From: Syngnathus acus
Taxonomy: Eukaryota > Chordata > Actinopteri > Syngnathiformes > Syngnathidae
NCBI RefSeq assembly: GCF_901709675.1
Contig: NC_051102.1
Location: forward strand, 838,912 to 902,911
DNA: 64,000 bases
Direction of reading: 5' to 3'
Positions 50,839 to 62,840 of the stretch are shown here, one piece after another. Position numbers and translations under genes: made by a program. The notes under the pieces are model-generated. The model searched no databases. It saw only the letters and a list, made by a program, of their open reading frames with translations, and was not told where the DNA came from. The first letter of the stretch is position 1. The number at the start of each line of letters is the position of its first letter.

Positions 50839-52282
50839 CAGGGCTGTCGACTCGGTCGGATTTTTGCACCGAGTCTGAGTCCGAGTCCGGCCTCTTGACC
50901 ACGAGTCCGAGTCCGGCTGTCCATTTTTTCTGTTAATTCATGTGACTGCTTAGTCTTTATTCAAGGCTAATTTAGATCAAAATCTAAATAATTACAACAG
51001 TTTTGTGATGGCTTTGTCTTTATTAAACATATAAACGAATACAATAAACAGATACTTTCAAGTTTTAATCATTAATTACACCATTATAGCTCAGACATTT
51101 ATCTAAACACAAATAATTAGTGACGACCCCACAACTATCGAAACACATCAATGATATAAGCTGGGTGACATAATCGTCCTTGACATTGGTACATAATGTA
51201 AACATTAGCCTAAGTGCAACTCAACGTGGCCGCATTGATCGTAACTTACGCTCCGTTTCCCCCCCCAAATCTAGAGGCAAAACATTGTTCTCTCGCTGCT
51301 CCCGGGTTCTTCCATCTTGGCTGCGCGCGGGGCATTGTGGGTCTTGTACGTGCACGCACGCAGGCAGGCAGGCGCGGGCGCGCACGCAACAACTAAATTT
51401 GTCTTCATAACAAGCAAGCAGGGCTGTGGACAGTATTCCTACGCGCATTCTCAGCAGCATGATGAAAATAAAATTCAATAACGTCACTGAGGCATATTTT
51501 AACGAACTCCACTTCATTGTATGGCTTTTTAGCCCGTGCAATGTTCCAAGCCAGTTGAAACAATGCAAGTGTGACAGTCTCTGAGTGCTTCGTAATTTTT
51601 TTGAAAAACTGTACCTATTTTTCTGCCTGACTTTTCAAAGTCTCCAAACTTGTGCTTGCGAAATTCAGTCCCTTTTGCAAAGTCCTTATCGATATTGGCA
51701 TGAAGTGAGCTGAAGTGGCGCTGACCATTTGAAGCTTTTAAATGCGCCAATGACGTCCGACATATCAGGCAGAATGGCTTGCCATAGCGTTCAACAAAAA
51801 ACAACTTTAACTCTGTTAAAAACGTCCTGTGTTCATCGTCATATATTCGTTTAGCTGTGCATTTTTTCCTTGCCATTTTGGCAAGTGTCTTGTCAGCTTT
51901 TCTGGACCTAATGGGCCCCCGTAGTCACAGTCGCCATTCATTAAAAAGCCAGCAAAACCAATCACTCTGTTTGTCCCTCCTCCTTTGCGGGATTTCCCCT
52001 CACGCGCATGCGCGTTTGACCGGTTGGCGAGGTGGCGGCCGACAAACGCCGGCGGCGCTCAATGCTGTCAAGTTCTTTTTCAAACTTGATCGTAAGCAGG
52101 GCTGTGGACAGTATTCCTACGCGCATTCTCAGCAGCATGATGAAAATAAAATTGAACGTATTTTTTTTATTGTCGGACTCGGTGGACTCGGTCAAAATCA
52201 GCACCGAGTCCGAGTCCGAGTCCGGCAAAAAATGCCCGAGTCCGACCGAGTCCGAGTCCCCGGGCCCGAGTCCGCAGCCCTG
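50839..52282 (-). mobile_element. hAT transposon inserted in LINE copy B
   Basis: A perfect 8-bp target duplication GTTCAAAC (50831-50838 and 52283-52290) and ends CAGGGCTG...CAGCCCTG define the element exactly. Subterminal GAGTCCGAGTCC repeats lie on both sides. A minus-strand open segment (51529-51876) resembles the N-terminal zinc-finger part of a hAT transposase; the catalytic part is missing, so it is non-autonomous. A 60-bp direct repeat (51416-51475 and 52094-52153), which itself starts AAGCAGGGCTG, suggests a composite origin. Confidence 0.9.
51529..51876 (-). pseudogene. hAT transposase N-terminal zinc-finger fragment
   Basis: The 115-residue open segment MARKKCTAKRIYDDEHRTFL contains FCLICRTSLAHLKASNGQRH followed by FSSLH. 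This C-x2-C...H-x4-H layout is that of the BED-like finger in hAT transposases and their domesticated relatives (GTF2IRD2/ZBED9-like proteins). It breaks off before any dimerisation or DDE residues. In the full enzyme this part binds the transposon ends. Confidence 0.65.
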
Positions 52283-53175
52283 GTTCAAACATAAGGGTGT
52301 CCATGTGTGCACTTGGCACCAGGACACCCTAGGCCGCAGTTCGATGATCGACTTTGTAGTCGTGTCATCGGATTTGCGGCCGCATGTCTTGGACACTCGG
52401 GCGAAGAGAGGGGCGGAGCTGTCAACTGATCACCACCTGGTGGTGGGTTGGCTCCGATGGTGGGGGAAGATGCCGGTCCGACCTGGCAGACCCAAACGCT
52501 CTGTGAGGGTCTGCTGGGAACGTCTGGCGGAATCCCCTGTCAGGAAGAGCTTCAACTCCCACCTCTGGCAGAGCTTTTCCCACGTCCTGGGGGAGGCGGG
52601 GGACATTGAGTCCGAGTGGACCTTGTTCCGCGCCTCCATTGTTGAGGCGGCCGACCGGAGCTGTGGCCGTAAGGTCATTGGTGCCTGTCGTGGCGGCAAT
52701 CCCCGAACCCGCTGGTGGACACCGGCGGTAAGGGATGCCGTCAAGCTGAAGAAGGAGTCCTATCGGGCCGTTTTGGCCTGCGGGACTCCGGAGGCAGCTG
52801 ACAGGTACCGGATGGCCAAGCGGAACGCGGCTTCGGCGGTTGCTGAGGCAAAAACCCGGACGTGGGAGGAGTTTGGCGAGGCCATGGAGAATGACTTCCG
52901 GACGGCTTCGAGGAAATTCTGGTCCACCATCCGGCGTCTCAGGAGGGGGAAGCAGTGCAACGTCAACACTGTTTACAGTGGAGATGGCGTGCTGCTGACC
53001 TCGACTCGGGACGTCGTGTGTCGGTGGGGAGAATATTTCGAAGACCTCCTCAATTCCACCGACACGCCTTCCATTGTGGAAGCAGGGCCTGGGGACTCTG
53101 AGGCGGACTCTCCAATCTCTGGGGTCGAAGTCACTGAGGTAGTTAAAAAAACTCCTCGGTGGCAAGGCCCCGGGG

Positions 53176-54597
53176 GTGGATGAGATCCGCCCGGATTTGT
53201 TAAGGGCTCTGGATGTTGTGGGGCTGTCATGGGTGACGCGTCTCTACAACATCGCGTGGACATCGGGGACAGTGCCTCTGGATTGGCAGACTTGGGTGGT
53301 GGTTCCCCTCTTTAAGAAGGGGGACCGGAGGGTGTGTTCCAATTACAGGGGAATTACACTCCTCAGCCTCCCTGGTAAGGTCTATTCAGGGGTGCTGGAG
53401 AGGAGGGTCCGTCGGGAGGTCGAACCTCGGATTCAGGAGGAACAGTGTGGCTTTCGTCCTGGCCGTGGAACAGTGGACCAGCTCTTCACCCTCAGCAGGA
53501 TCCTCGAGGGTGCATGGGAGTTCGCCCAGCCAGTCCACATGTGTTTTGTGGACTTGGAGAAGGCGTTCGACCGTGTCCCTCGGGAGGTTCTGTGGGGGGT
53601 GCTTCGGGAGTACGGGGTACCGAGCCAACTGATAAGGGCGGTTCGGTCCCTGTATCACCGATGCCAGAGTTTGGTCCGCATTTCCGGCAGTAAGTCGGAT
53701 TCGTTCCCAGTGAGGGTTGGACTCCGCCAAGGCTGCCCTTTGTCACCGATTCTGTTCATAATTTTTATGGACAGAATTTCTAGGCGCAGCCGAGGCGTTG
53801 AGGGTGTCCGGTTTGGGGACCTCAGCATCGCGTCTCTGCTTTTTGCAGACGACGTGGTGCTGTTGGCTTCTTCAGGCCGTGATCTCCAGCTCTCACTGGA
53901 GCGGTTCGCAGCCGAGTGTGAAGCGGTCGGGATGAGGGTCAGCACCTCCAAATCCGAGTCCATGGTCCTCGATCGGAAAAGGGTGGAATGCCCTCTCCGG
54001 ATCGGGGATGAGATCCTGCCCCAAGTGGAGGAGTTTAAGTATCTTGGGGTCTTGTTCACGAGTGAGGGGAGGATGGAGCGCGAGATCGACAGGCGGATCG
54101 GTGCAGCGTCGGCAGTAATGCGGACTCTGTACCGGTCCGTCGTGGTAAAGAGAGAGCTGGTTTACGCTCCTACCCTCACCTATGGTCACAAGCTATGGGT
54201 CGTGACCGAAAGAACGAGATCCCGGATACAAGTGGCCGAAATGAGTTTTCTCCGCAGGATGTCCGGGCTCTCCCTTAGAGATAGGGTGAGAAGTTCGGTC
54301 ATCCGGGAGAGACTCGGAGTAGAGTCGCTGCTCCTCCACGTTGAGAGGAGCCAGATGAGGTGGCTCGGGCATCTCATCAGGATGCCTTCTGGACGCCTCC
54401 CTGGGGAGGTGTTCCGGGCATGTCCCACCGGTAGGAGACCCCGGGGACGACCCAGGACGCGCTGGAGAGACTATGTCTCTCAGCTGGCCTGGGAACGCCT
54501 TGGGATCCCCCGGGATGAGCTAGATGAAGTGGCTGGGGAGAGGGAAGTCTGGGAGTCCCTCCTGAAGCTGCTGCCCCCGCGACCCGACCCCGGATAA
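53176..54597 (+). pseudogene. LINE copy B reverse transcriptase
   Basis: A 473-residue open segment with VVVPLFKKGDRRVCSNYRGI, RIQEEQCGFRPGRGTVDQLF, CFVDLEKAFDRVPREVLWGV, GLRQGCPLSPILFIIFMDRI, the catalytic SLLFADDVVLLASSG, KYLGVLF and a C-terminal GRRPRGRPRTRWRDYV segment, ending in TAA-type sequence at GGATAAGCGG. The palm motifs are intact. Its upstream part (52284-53183) is in a different frame because of the A-run slip. Confidence 0.88.
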
Positions 54598-54629
54598 GCG
54601 GAAGAAGATGGATGGATGGACATTACAAA

Positions 54630-54790
54630 TATTATTATTTACATTTATTTATCATTACTTTTTATTTTAAACACGTGCAACATATTTTATTTTTTATTTT
54701 ATTTTTTATTTTAAACACGTGCAACATATTATTATTGACATTTATTTATCATTATTTTTTATTTTAAACACGTGCAACATATTGCGCACT
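54630..54790 (+). repeat. Short tandem repeats containing AACACGTGCAACATATT
   Basis: The unit TTTTAAACACGTGCAACATA recurs near 54663, 54708 and 54759 with AT-rich spacers, immediately after the LINE copy B target duplication. Part of the pre-insertion locus. Confidence 0.75.
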
Positions 54791-54915
54791 TCTTCGAAGC
54801 ATGTCTGTTTTAAACACTTATTGTTTAGAACTTATTTAACTGATTATAGAACCATAAGCTGCAACATTGTTAGAAAAAAGATGGAACTGATTTGATAAAA
54901 TTATAGCGTATAGAG

Positions 54916-55122
54916 CAGGGGTGGGCAATTCCGGTCCTCGAGGGCCGGTGTCCTGCATGTTTTCTATGTCACCCTGTTGCAACACACCTGATTCATATGG
55001 TCAGATAATTAGCAAGGTCTGCAGAAGCTGGATAACAATCCTGATCATTTGAATCAGGTGTGTTGCAGACCTATAAAACATGCAGGACACCGGCCCTCGA
55101 GGACCGGAATTGCCCACCCCTG
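54916..55122. mobile_element. Palindromic hAT miniature element
   Basis: The 207-bp element is almost a perfect inverted repeat, from CAGGGGTGGGCAATTCCGGT to its complement ending CCCACCCCTG, with an exact 8-bp duplication GTATAGAG at 54908-54915 and 55123-55130. The exact flanks and ends point to recent hAT-mediated insertion. Transcripts through it would fold into a long hairpin. Confidence 0.92.
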
Positions 55123-55528
55123 GTATAGAGTATAGCGACAGTCAAAATGTATCACTAGTTTTTCAAGATGTGGTCCAACAAATCAGATTTGAAAATTAAA
55201 TGACGCAGATGCTTCCGTGAAACAACGTAGTTATAACCTTGTCAAAAATAAATTATGTATTTTAGTCCTCCGCATCATTATAACCTTTTTTGGTAATTAA
55301 TTAACTCCAACATCTGAATGAACTGAAGCGAGACCAAACAGCTTTTGTGTGCTCAAAACAGAATTGTCCCTGAAGTTTAGAATTCAAACAAGAAATCCAA
55401 ATTCCCTCGATAACTGAGTCAACAGTCTCAAAAACATATTAATGGTCAAAATGTGACCTTGACAAAGTTGGACAGATATTTCACTGCTCTGTGCAATATG
55501 CATGTCACAATGATCAGACAGTTTAAAT

Positions 55529-55870
55529 CATAGGTGTCAAACCCAAGGCCCGGGGGCCAGATGCAGCCACCCACATCATTTTACGTGGCCCGCAAAGACA
55601 TTTTGCATCGACTTTGTGTCATTACTAAAATTCCAAATTGTCATCACTTAAAAAAAAAAGATATTGCTTGCAATTTGTATTACCATTATTATTATTACCA
55701 TAAATATTTGAACAGTTTTTACGAGTCTCTGATTGCAAATGAGTTGCTCATCAGTTTGTTTTGTAGCCTATACTGTATATAGAAGACGTTGACAGTCATA
55801 ATGGCTCTCTGAGGGAAACTACGTATGACTACAATGCGGCCCATGACACAAATTTGTTTGACATCCCTGC
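55529..55870. mobile_element. Diverged hAT miniature element
   Basis: The ends CATAGGTGTCAAACCCAAGG and TTTGTTTGACATCCCTG are imperfect inverted repeats. The flanks GTTTAAAT and CTATAAAT match at 6 of 8 positions, suggesting a decayed duplication. Internal GGCCCGGGGGCCAGATG and GGCCCATGACAC motifs are typical of this teleost repeat type. No coding capacity. Confidence 0.7.
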
Positions 55871-58800
55871 TATAAATGGATTCACAATATACGTCTTAAC
55901 AAAAAACAACTAGATCAGCTCATCACAAATTCTCCCTAACATGAAAAATATCTCAATGTGACTCATACCGAGCACATTGTTAAATGCATTCATCAATGAC
56001 ACGCAGAATCAGATTGAGGGTGTTACGTAATTCCTTGGGGGGTGGACAGTTCTTTCTGGGTGTATAGACAGTGTTCAAGGGTGACCATGTTGTGTTGAAT
56101 GCACAGCTCCCATTACAGCGTGCTGTCCCATGGTGGGGAAAGTTGTAACCAATTAAAAGAAATCTGAAATGGGTAGCTCCCGGGAAGGAGCACGTTCGCC
56201 AGCCTTGACAGTACGCTAGTCCCATAAATGTACATATCTTCTATTTTTATGCAAGAAAGCTATTAGGTAATCTATGTGCACACTTGGGATCTTTTGGCTG
56301 CATTCATAGCAGCTGTTTAGGGAAAGGCGCTCAATAGTTGCGGGAGGTGGGAAAGACACGAAATGGGATGTCAGCCGATTGCTCCTTACACTGTTTATAA
56401 ATATTCGTCTGTGTGCGTTTTCACAGCTCATGTCCCTGTCATTCACCCTGTGACAGTGAGTAATGAGCTCCACTCACCTCTGCATAGCATTTGCCGGTCA
56501 GAGCCTAGTTCATTTTGCAAACCGGTTCAAGTCAAAATTTTATTTTGTACAATAAAATAAGGGAATCATTGATGCACCCGTTCACAGAAATGCTGCATTA
56601 TTTATACCTAGGGCAGTAGTAAAATGACCAAATTCACAGTCAAAGTTTAGTTGCGTACAATTAAGATATTTCCAAGGCAGCAGGTGCTTACTGACTATAT
56701 GAATCTCATCTCAACTTTATTTATAGGGCACTTCAAAAACAGCCATAGCTGCATACAAAGTGCTGTACGTAAAGTAAAAATTTGACATAAAAAAAAAAGG
56801 CAGTTAAAATAATAAATTAATAACCTGAAATCAATAAACACAAAATCACAAGAATGAACCTAATTTACTTTTCTGAGACGATTATTCTTTTCATATATAT
56901 TCGGTCAAAAATGTCCTTTTATTCACAACTACATTGTTTGTGTGGGGGCGCTGCAAGTTCTTTCTTTTGCATTTGTTTGCACGATTGAAAACAATTTCAA
57001 GTGAGATTAAAAAAAATTGCAACAAAAAATGATACTCATTGGTCAAAATACACACTGGAATAAGGTTGACAGCATTCTTAACATTCAGTTCAAATATGAA
57101 CCCAATCTGACTATTCATATTTGAAACTGCCTCTTGACTTAACGCTCTGAGAGTCCTTAACAAAACGTTTCAGTGTTGTCAATTTGGCATTGGTTCAATA
57201 GAGGTTGTTGTGAGCCAAAGAGACCCTCAAGATAAACTCTAATTGAGGTGATAAGGTCATGTAACAAGACGATACTGGAAAGGGAATAAGTTTGATGAGG
57301 TTCCATTATAATTCAACTTTGATGCTTTTTTTGATAATTTTCGAAATTCTTCCGTCTCAGCCATTGCAGCATTAATGCAGCTTCACTGGATTTATGCCAA
57401 CAATGATGGCAAGATTTCAAAACACACTCTAAAATCTACTTAATTATTCATAAAGCCCAATACAGACTGCAACTTGATGGAAGCATTAAGCATTCATGCA
57501 ATCAATCAAAGACAAGTGTGTTTCATCAGAAGCAGTCATGTCAAGTTCATCAGAGCATCGCCGGCCGACTGCGCTAACACGTACACCTCAATGCACTTCA
57601 CAAGCTCTATTTGTTGCTGCATTTCCGAGGCGATAGCATGAGAGAGGAGAGTGTTGATGTGGCAGAAAACAGCCTCTCATTCAAAGTGACAGCAGGTGTA
57701 CACAGGAAGTGCTCCCCCCCCACCCACACTGAATGTCATCACCACCCAATCTCGCAGATGTGTCGCTTGTCAGCTGGCACACAGTCATGCCATTGTAAAT
57801 TTATCTGAGGAATGTCCTGTATTATTAATATTGCAACAATCTCTCCTGGCTGGGCTCTCAGCAGCATATATAGGTGAAAGGAAGGTGATCATCTGTGCTT
57901 TGCCTCTGTACGCTTTCTTTATCAATCTTTCTGTAATGTGGGCCGTTTGGCCATGTGCTTGTCATGGTTATCCTTGATTAATGATGCATTTGCGAGCTGC
58001 ACCCTGACCTTACCTGGCAGGGGGGACGAGCCGGGTTGTCTCTGAAGCACAAATGTTTTGATTATAAAGAATTTCTCACATCTATGCACAAGTAGAGTGG
58101 GGATGATGCTACAAGTGTAAGAGAAAAGATTTTCTTTGTCCCTTACTAAATGTTTTATGAAGTGCTGTTTACTCACCCTTGGATTTTGTAATGTGCTGTA
58201 AAAGGTCCCTAAGCCCTCAAGCCTGCAAGCTAAGCTTACTGAAACAACTCTACAAGTTTCTCCTATCGGTGAAAAGGAGGAGTGAGATGTTTGTGGTTAT
58301 ATTTCCAAGGATAGATAAACAACTTTAACCTTTGGTAGCAGTGCAAATAAAGAGTAGCGCCACTATAGTTTGGTTTTGTGTTGAATTGATAGTTTGTCTC
58401 ATTTTGTCTGAAGTGCCACTCAAAAAGGATGAATTAAAAGGCTCAAGCGTGATAGCAGTTTAGATGTGGGCAATATGGCCCCAAAATGATACTAACGGTA
58501 ATGTATGGAGCTTAAGTGCTGACAATGTGTAGACAACCCCCCCAAGAAATGCTCTTAGGAGGTCAAGTACATTTAGTATAAGGAACTACAAGCAAATCTC
58601 AATGGCCAAATGAAATACGTTAATAAAGTTGTCCAGGGCTATTTCAAATCATTGTTGTGAGGGTGATTTAATAAATATAATGATAATAATAATGTTCAAT
58701 AAATGATCGAAAGGGTTTGATACATGTGAATGAAAATATAGGATGGCGTCCACCTCAACTTATCTACAGAGCTCAGAATCAGTTTGCTTGCACCTTGATT

Positions 58801-61162
58801 CAATTCACCAAAATCCAGATATCGTTCATGAGGGTGTAAAGTGTGGTCTGCCAAATTACATTAAAACACAGTAAACAACTTTAAATGTAAAACAGCTGGT
58901 TGGGAAAGTAATGAGCAGCCTCTGATAGTGGATGTGCAGGGCCGCATTTTTCTTTTTGAATCACACACACGCACACATTTCGAGTCATAGGAGTTTCATG
59001 GTAGTCTTATCTATGTCTCCCCTTTGTCTCCTGAGTAGAGCATTATAACCATATGTGCTGAAGAGCAACAATCTGGGAGGAATTGTCTACGTTGAGTGTA
59101 TAGTACGTGGGGAAGATAATCTATGGTCCCACTTTCTTTTCTCGCTTGCCCTCCTCCTAAATGTCCTTTCTAAGCACTTTCTTCACTTATTGATGAAATG
59201 AGTTTTTGCCACAATTATAATACAGCTAACAGAGCGATGCAGTGAACCGAACATTTATCTGAGCACAATGAAAGTTGTAATATGCTCGCATCCATTTTCT
59301 CACAAATGCTGAGGTATACTGCAAAGGCTTTGTATTTTATTTCAAAGCTTTGACCACAAAAAGAGTCAGGAATTATGCTAACAAAGTAATTATAATGGTA
59401 CCTTGATATCGGAGCACGCGCGCACACAAAAAACAACACACATTTCAACTTTGTCTTTCAAAACTTTTCAATTTAAATCATATCATAGAGTCAATAATTA
59501 TAATTAATTGCACATCTCAAATTAGTGGTGTCATAAAATGTTAAGTTTACTTCACAGAAGATGTTTGAAGAAGTCTGCATGACTTCACAAAGCTCGGTCA
59601 GAACGTAGCATTAAAGTATTTGGAAGCAAATTGCATACATGAAATCTAGAGTCTGCACGTCATTCAATTTGTTTACGGACGTTTGGCTAGGCTGTGAGTC
59701 GGTTACATTTTCTATTTACCTAATATGCTCCCTGTAGGAACTTGCTAAGCCTCTGTCTCATTTCAAATGTACAATACAAATATGAATACAAATATGTAGC
59801 ACTTTGAGTATATAATGAACGCATTGGGCTTTACGGTGTACAACTGAAAGTATCAAATATTCCATGACCCTGTTGCCTACAAGAATAATAAGTCTTGGGT
59901 CAACATGTTGACTGGCATTGAAGCTGATGTGATCCCATCGTCACTTTGTTCCTTGGTGACGGCTCACTGGCAGCTCATTAAAATCCGAGGTCGGACAGGA
60001 GCTGTGAAACTGAGAAATTATTCTTCTTTTGTGTGCTGCTGCATTGTTGCGCAGGGACCCACACAGCCTTGGAAGGAAAAAAAAAATTCTTAACTCAGGG
60101 ATGACTGTGATTCTGCTCCCATGAGCCAATTTCCTTCTCTGGTGGTCTTATTGAGCTGCTCTCACCTGTATGTAAAATAATAACTCTTTCACTTCATCCA
60201 AATCGAGAAGCAATTGATGAAACCAAGCATGGAGAAGAACAGGAAACCAATCAATTGAACATACGCCTGATTAAAAATTAATGTGAGAACAATGACCATG
60301 AGGATACTTGACTGTTTAAGCCAGACGAAATCTGTCAACATCAATTGATTCATTGACAAGTAATCGATTATCAAATAATCAATTTTAGTCATTGAGTAAT
60401 TTAGAGCCAGTTTTTGCATCACAATTGTCCAAATCCTCTAATGTCAGCTTCTCAGCAGTAATTATTTGTTATTTTTTTAGTCATTCAAGTAAAGAAACTG
60501 AGTAGCTTTTGTGCTTCATCATAACGAGACATTTGCAAATGTCTGTTTTTACATTGTAAAACTGTAACCACGCCAATAACTGAATCAGTTTCAAAAGGTT
60601 TGGTGAATACAACATTCATCACTCTTATATTATTTAGTTGTTTTTATCGCTAAACAATACCAAATAAACAGTAAATGGGGTAATGCAAAATAAAATTTAA
60701 TGCCATGATTCAATTAATCGATTCTATAAATATTCAATAGTGGCAGCATTGTTTTGATTAAATGCAAAATTTCAGCAGCATATGCATTTGGATGCTAATT
60801 AAAAAAAATACTGTGGGTGCCATAATATTAGCATTACATTTCATGCGAGTCATCGATTATTTTTTTTTTTTTGTCCTGTGCCGTTTAGAAATCATGTTCA
60901 ATCATTGTGCATGTGCTCTTAATTCAGGATCAGTCACCACATCCCTTTAATGAGGTCTCACTGGTTACCTGTCTGACCTTCAGGGGACTCTGCTAGTCTG
61001 AATTACAGATGTGTGTACTGGCTAATAATGAAAAATATATCTATCATTGAACCTGTACTACCTACGTACCTTAGTCAGGTTTTATTAGCTTGACATGACC
61101 TCATATCGTGTTAGTTGATTTATTATTCTCCTGCAGCCTAGAAAAGGTTTATTAGTATTATT
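55871..61162. other. Intergenic AT-rich stretch
   Basis: No gene recognised. A short piece at about 56710-56770 (CTTTATTTATAGGGCACTT followed by TGCATACAAAGTGCTGTAC) looks like the tail of a common fish interspersed repeat. Other open frames are short and lack protein character. Confidence 0.5.
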
Positions 61163-61248
61163 ATCCATCAGTTTTGTGTATTGCTTGCGCTTATCAGGGT
61201 CACGAGTAACGAGAGCTTATTGTCGCGTACTTTAAAGCAAGAGGCACG

Positions 61249-61617
61249 TGTCAGGCTTCGGGGTGGAGGAATGGAGCGAGGACGACCAAATGCAGCTTGG
61301 ACCAGGGTTTAATGTAGCAAACTCAAAGGACAGACCCGGCAAACTAACGTGACTAAACAACAAAACCAAAAGGACTGACCGCCCAAAACGTGAAACAAAA
61401 GACAGGAACCAAACAACCGCGTGACAGTGAGACATGCATTGTCCACATCTCAAGCAATGCTCCGACAGCGAGTGACACGCAAACAGAACTTAAATACAAC
61501 ACAGGTAACGAGAGGCAGGTGCGTGTGATTACACTAATCAAGGGCACACAGGAAGGGAGGGGCGAGCACACAGACACAGAAACAATGACATCACAAAACT
61601 GTGGACGAGGCATGACA
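61249..61617 (-). repeat. LTR, left copy (3' LTR if the element reads on the minus strand)
   Basis: 369 bp. It has TG/CA termini inside a 5-bp inverted repeat TGTCA/TGACA. Confidence 0.85.
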
Positions 61618-61764
61618 GAACCCCCCCCACAAGGGACGGCTCCCGACGTCCCAAAAACCCAACCCCCCACGGCGGCACGCGGGGGGGCGGGGGGGCGGCA
61701 CGCGGGGGGGCGGGGGGGCAGCGCACTAGTCCAGATGACCCCACTGGTCTGTGACAAAGTCTGA

Positions 61765-62130
61765 ACCGCGCTCGGCGGCAACTCGGGGAAACAGAACCGC
61801 GCTCGGCGGTAACAGAACCGCAATCGGCGGCAACTCGGGGAAACAGAACCGCAATCGGCGGCAACTCGGGGAAACAGAACCGCGCTCGGCGGTAACAGAA
61901 CCGCAATCGGCGGCAACTCGGGGAAACAGAACCGCAATCGGCGGCAACTCGGGGAAACAGAACCGCAATCGGCGGCAACTCGGGGAAACAGAACCGCAAT
62001 CGGCGGAAACTCGGGGAAACAGAACCGCAATCGGCGGAAACTCGGGGAACGGAACTGTGCTCGGCGGAAACTTGGAAAGGCAGAGCCGCAATCGGCGGCA
62101 ACTTGAAGTCCGGACCGCAATCAGCGGCAA
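61765..62130 (-). repeat. 31-bp minisatellite in the LTR-element core
   Basis: The unit GAACCGCAATCGGCGGCAAC plus TCGGGGAAACA repeats about ten times, with some 20-21-bp short units and drift toward 62130. Because 31 is not a multiple of three and the unit lacks stops on the minus strand, all three minus frames stay open. This explains the long but meaningless open frames across it. Confidence 0.92.
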
Positions 62131-62469
62131 TTGGAAGGCGGAGCTGTACGCAGCGGCAAGAGTCACCACGCGCTGCAGCAGTGGGGGTGGGGCCATGGAC
62201 GATCGCAGGTCCGGCGCAGCTGGCTTGAATCTGGCGACCGCGAGTCTGATGACGTCGGGAGGCACTCAGATGGCGGCCGCGGGTCCGGCGTCGCGGCAGC
62301 GAAGTCCGATCGCGACAGCGGAGCCGGTCGCACCGGGAGGAACTCTGATGTCGGCCGCGAAGCCCATGGCGCTGGAACCTGCTCGGACGACGGACGTCGA
62401 TCGGGCGTCGCGGACGGGAGCTGATGGCGGAAGGTCCAAGCGCTGGTCGTTGTGATGGTCGGAGCATTC

Positions 62470-62840
62470 TGTCAGGCTTCGGGGTGGAGGAATGGAGCGA
62501 GGACGACCAAATGCAGCTTGGACCAGGGTTTAATGTAGCAAACTCAAAGGACAGACCCGGCAAACTAACGTGACTAAACAACAAAACCAAAAGGACTGAC
62601 CGCCCAAAACGTGAAACAAAAGACAGGAACCAAACAACCGCGTGACAGTGAGACATGCATTGTCCACATCTCAAGCAATGCTCCGACAGCGAGTGACACG
62701 CAAACAGAACTTAAATACAACACAGGTAACGAGAGGCAGGTGCGTGTGATTACACTAATCAAGGGCACACAGGAAGGGAGGGGCGAGCACACAGACACAG
62801 AAACGATGACACATCACAAAACTGTGGACGAGGCATGACA
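62470..62840 (-). repeat. LTR, right copy (5' LTR if the element reads on the minus strand)
   Basis: 371 bp, near-identical to 61249-61617; it differs by one A/G change and two extra bases near 62804-62812. Confidence 0.85.

Larger units (their letters stand above)
49981..54619 (+). mobile_element. Young LINE copy B, interrupted by a hAT element
   Basis: A perfect 10-bp target duplication ACATTACAAA flanks it (49971-49980 and 54620-54629). It is 5'-truncated relative to copy A and ends GGATAAGCGGAAGAAG plus GATGG repeats. Endonuclease (50.0-50.84 kb) and polymerase (52.28-54.6 kb) are well preserved. Two lesions split the coding region: the hAT insertion at 50839-52282 and a one-base gain in an A run near 53143-53149. 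A short in-frame loss after KREL (about 54157) is also visible relative to copy A. The C-terminus [16 protein letters not shown] matches common teleost LINEs. Clade not assigned. Confidence 0.9.
61249..62840 (-). mobile_element. Non-autonomous LTR-type retroelement
   Basis: Direct repeats 61249-61617 and 62470-62840 both start TGTCA and end TGACA, and GGCACG flanks the whole (61243-61248 and 62841-62846). Orientation is inferred as minus: on that strand a G-rich purine tract lies directly before the downstream LTR (61618-61635 complement), and each LTR has a TATTTAA and an ATTAAA in the expected order. The 852-bp internal region has no gag, protease, polymerase or integrase signature; its main content is a 31-bp minisatellite. 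The two LTRs differ by about one substitution and a 2-base indel, so the insertion is recent. Confidence 0.82.

Noticed and set aside
61765-62130. CRISPR-like regular repeat array
   Set aside because: Units are head-to-tail with no unique spacers, inside a eukaryotic LTR element; a minisatellite.
61538-62674. 378-codon minus-strand open frame, and overlapping ones up to 255 codons
   Set aside because: They run through the 31-bp minisatellite and LTR; the composition simply repeats, no domain is visible, and all three frames are open for the same reason.
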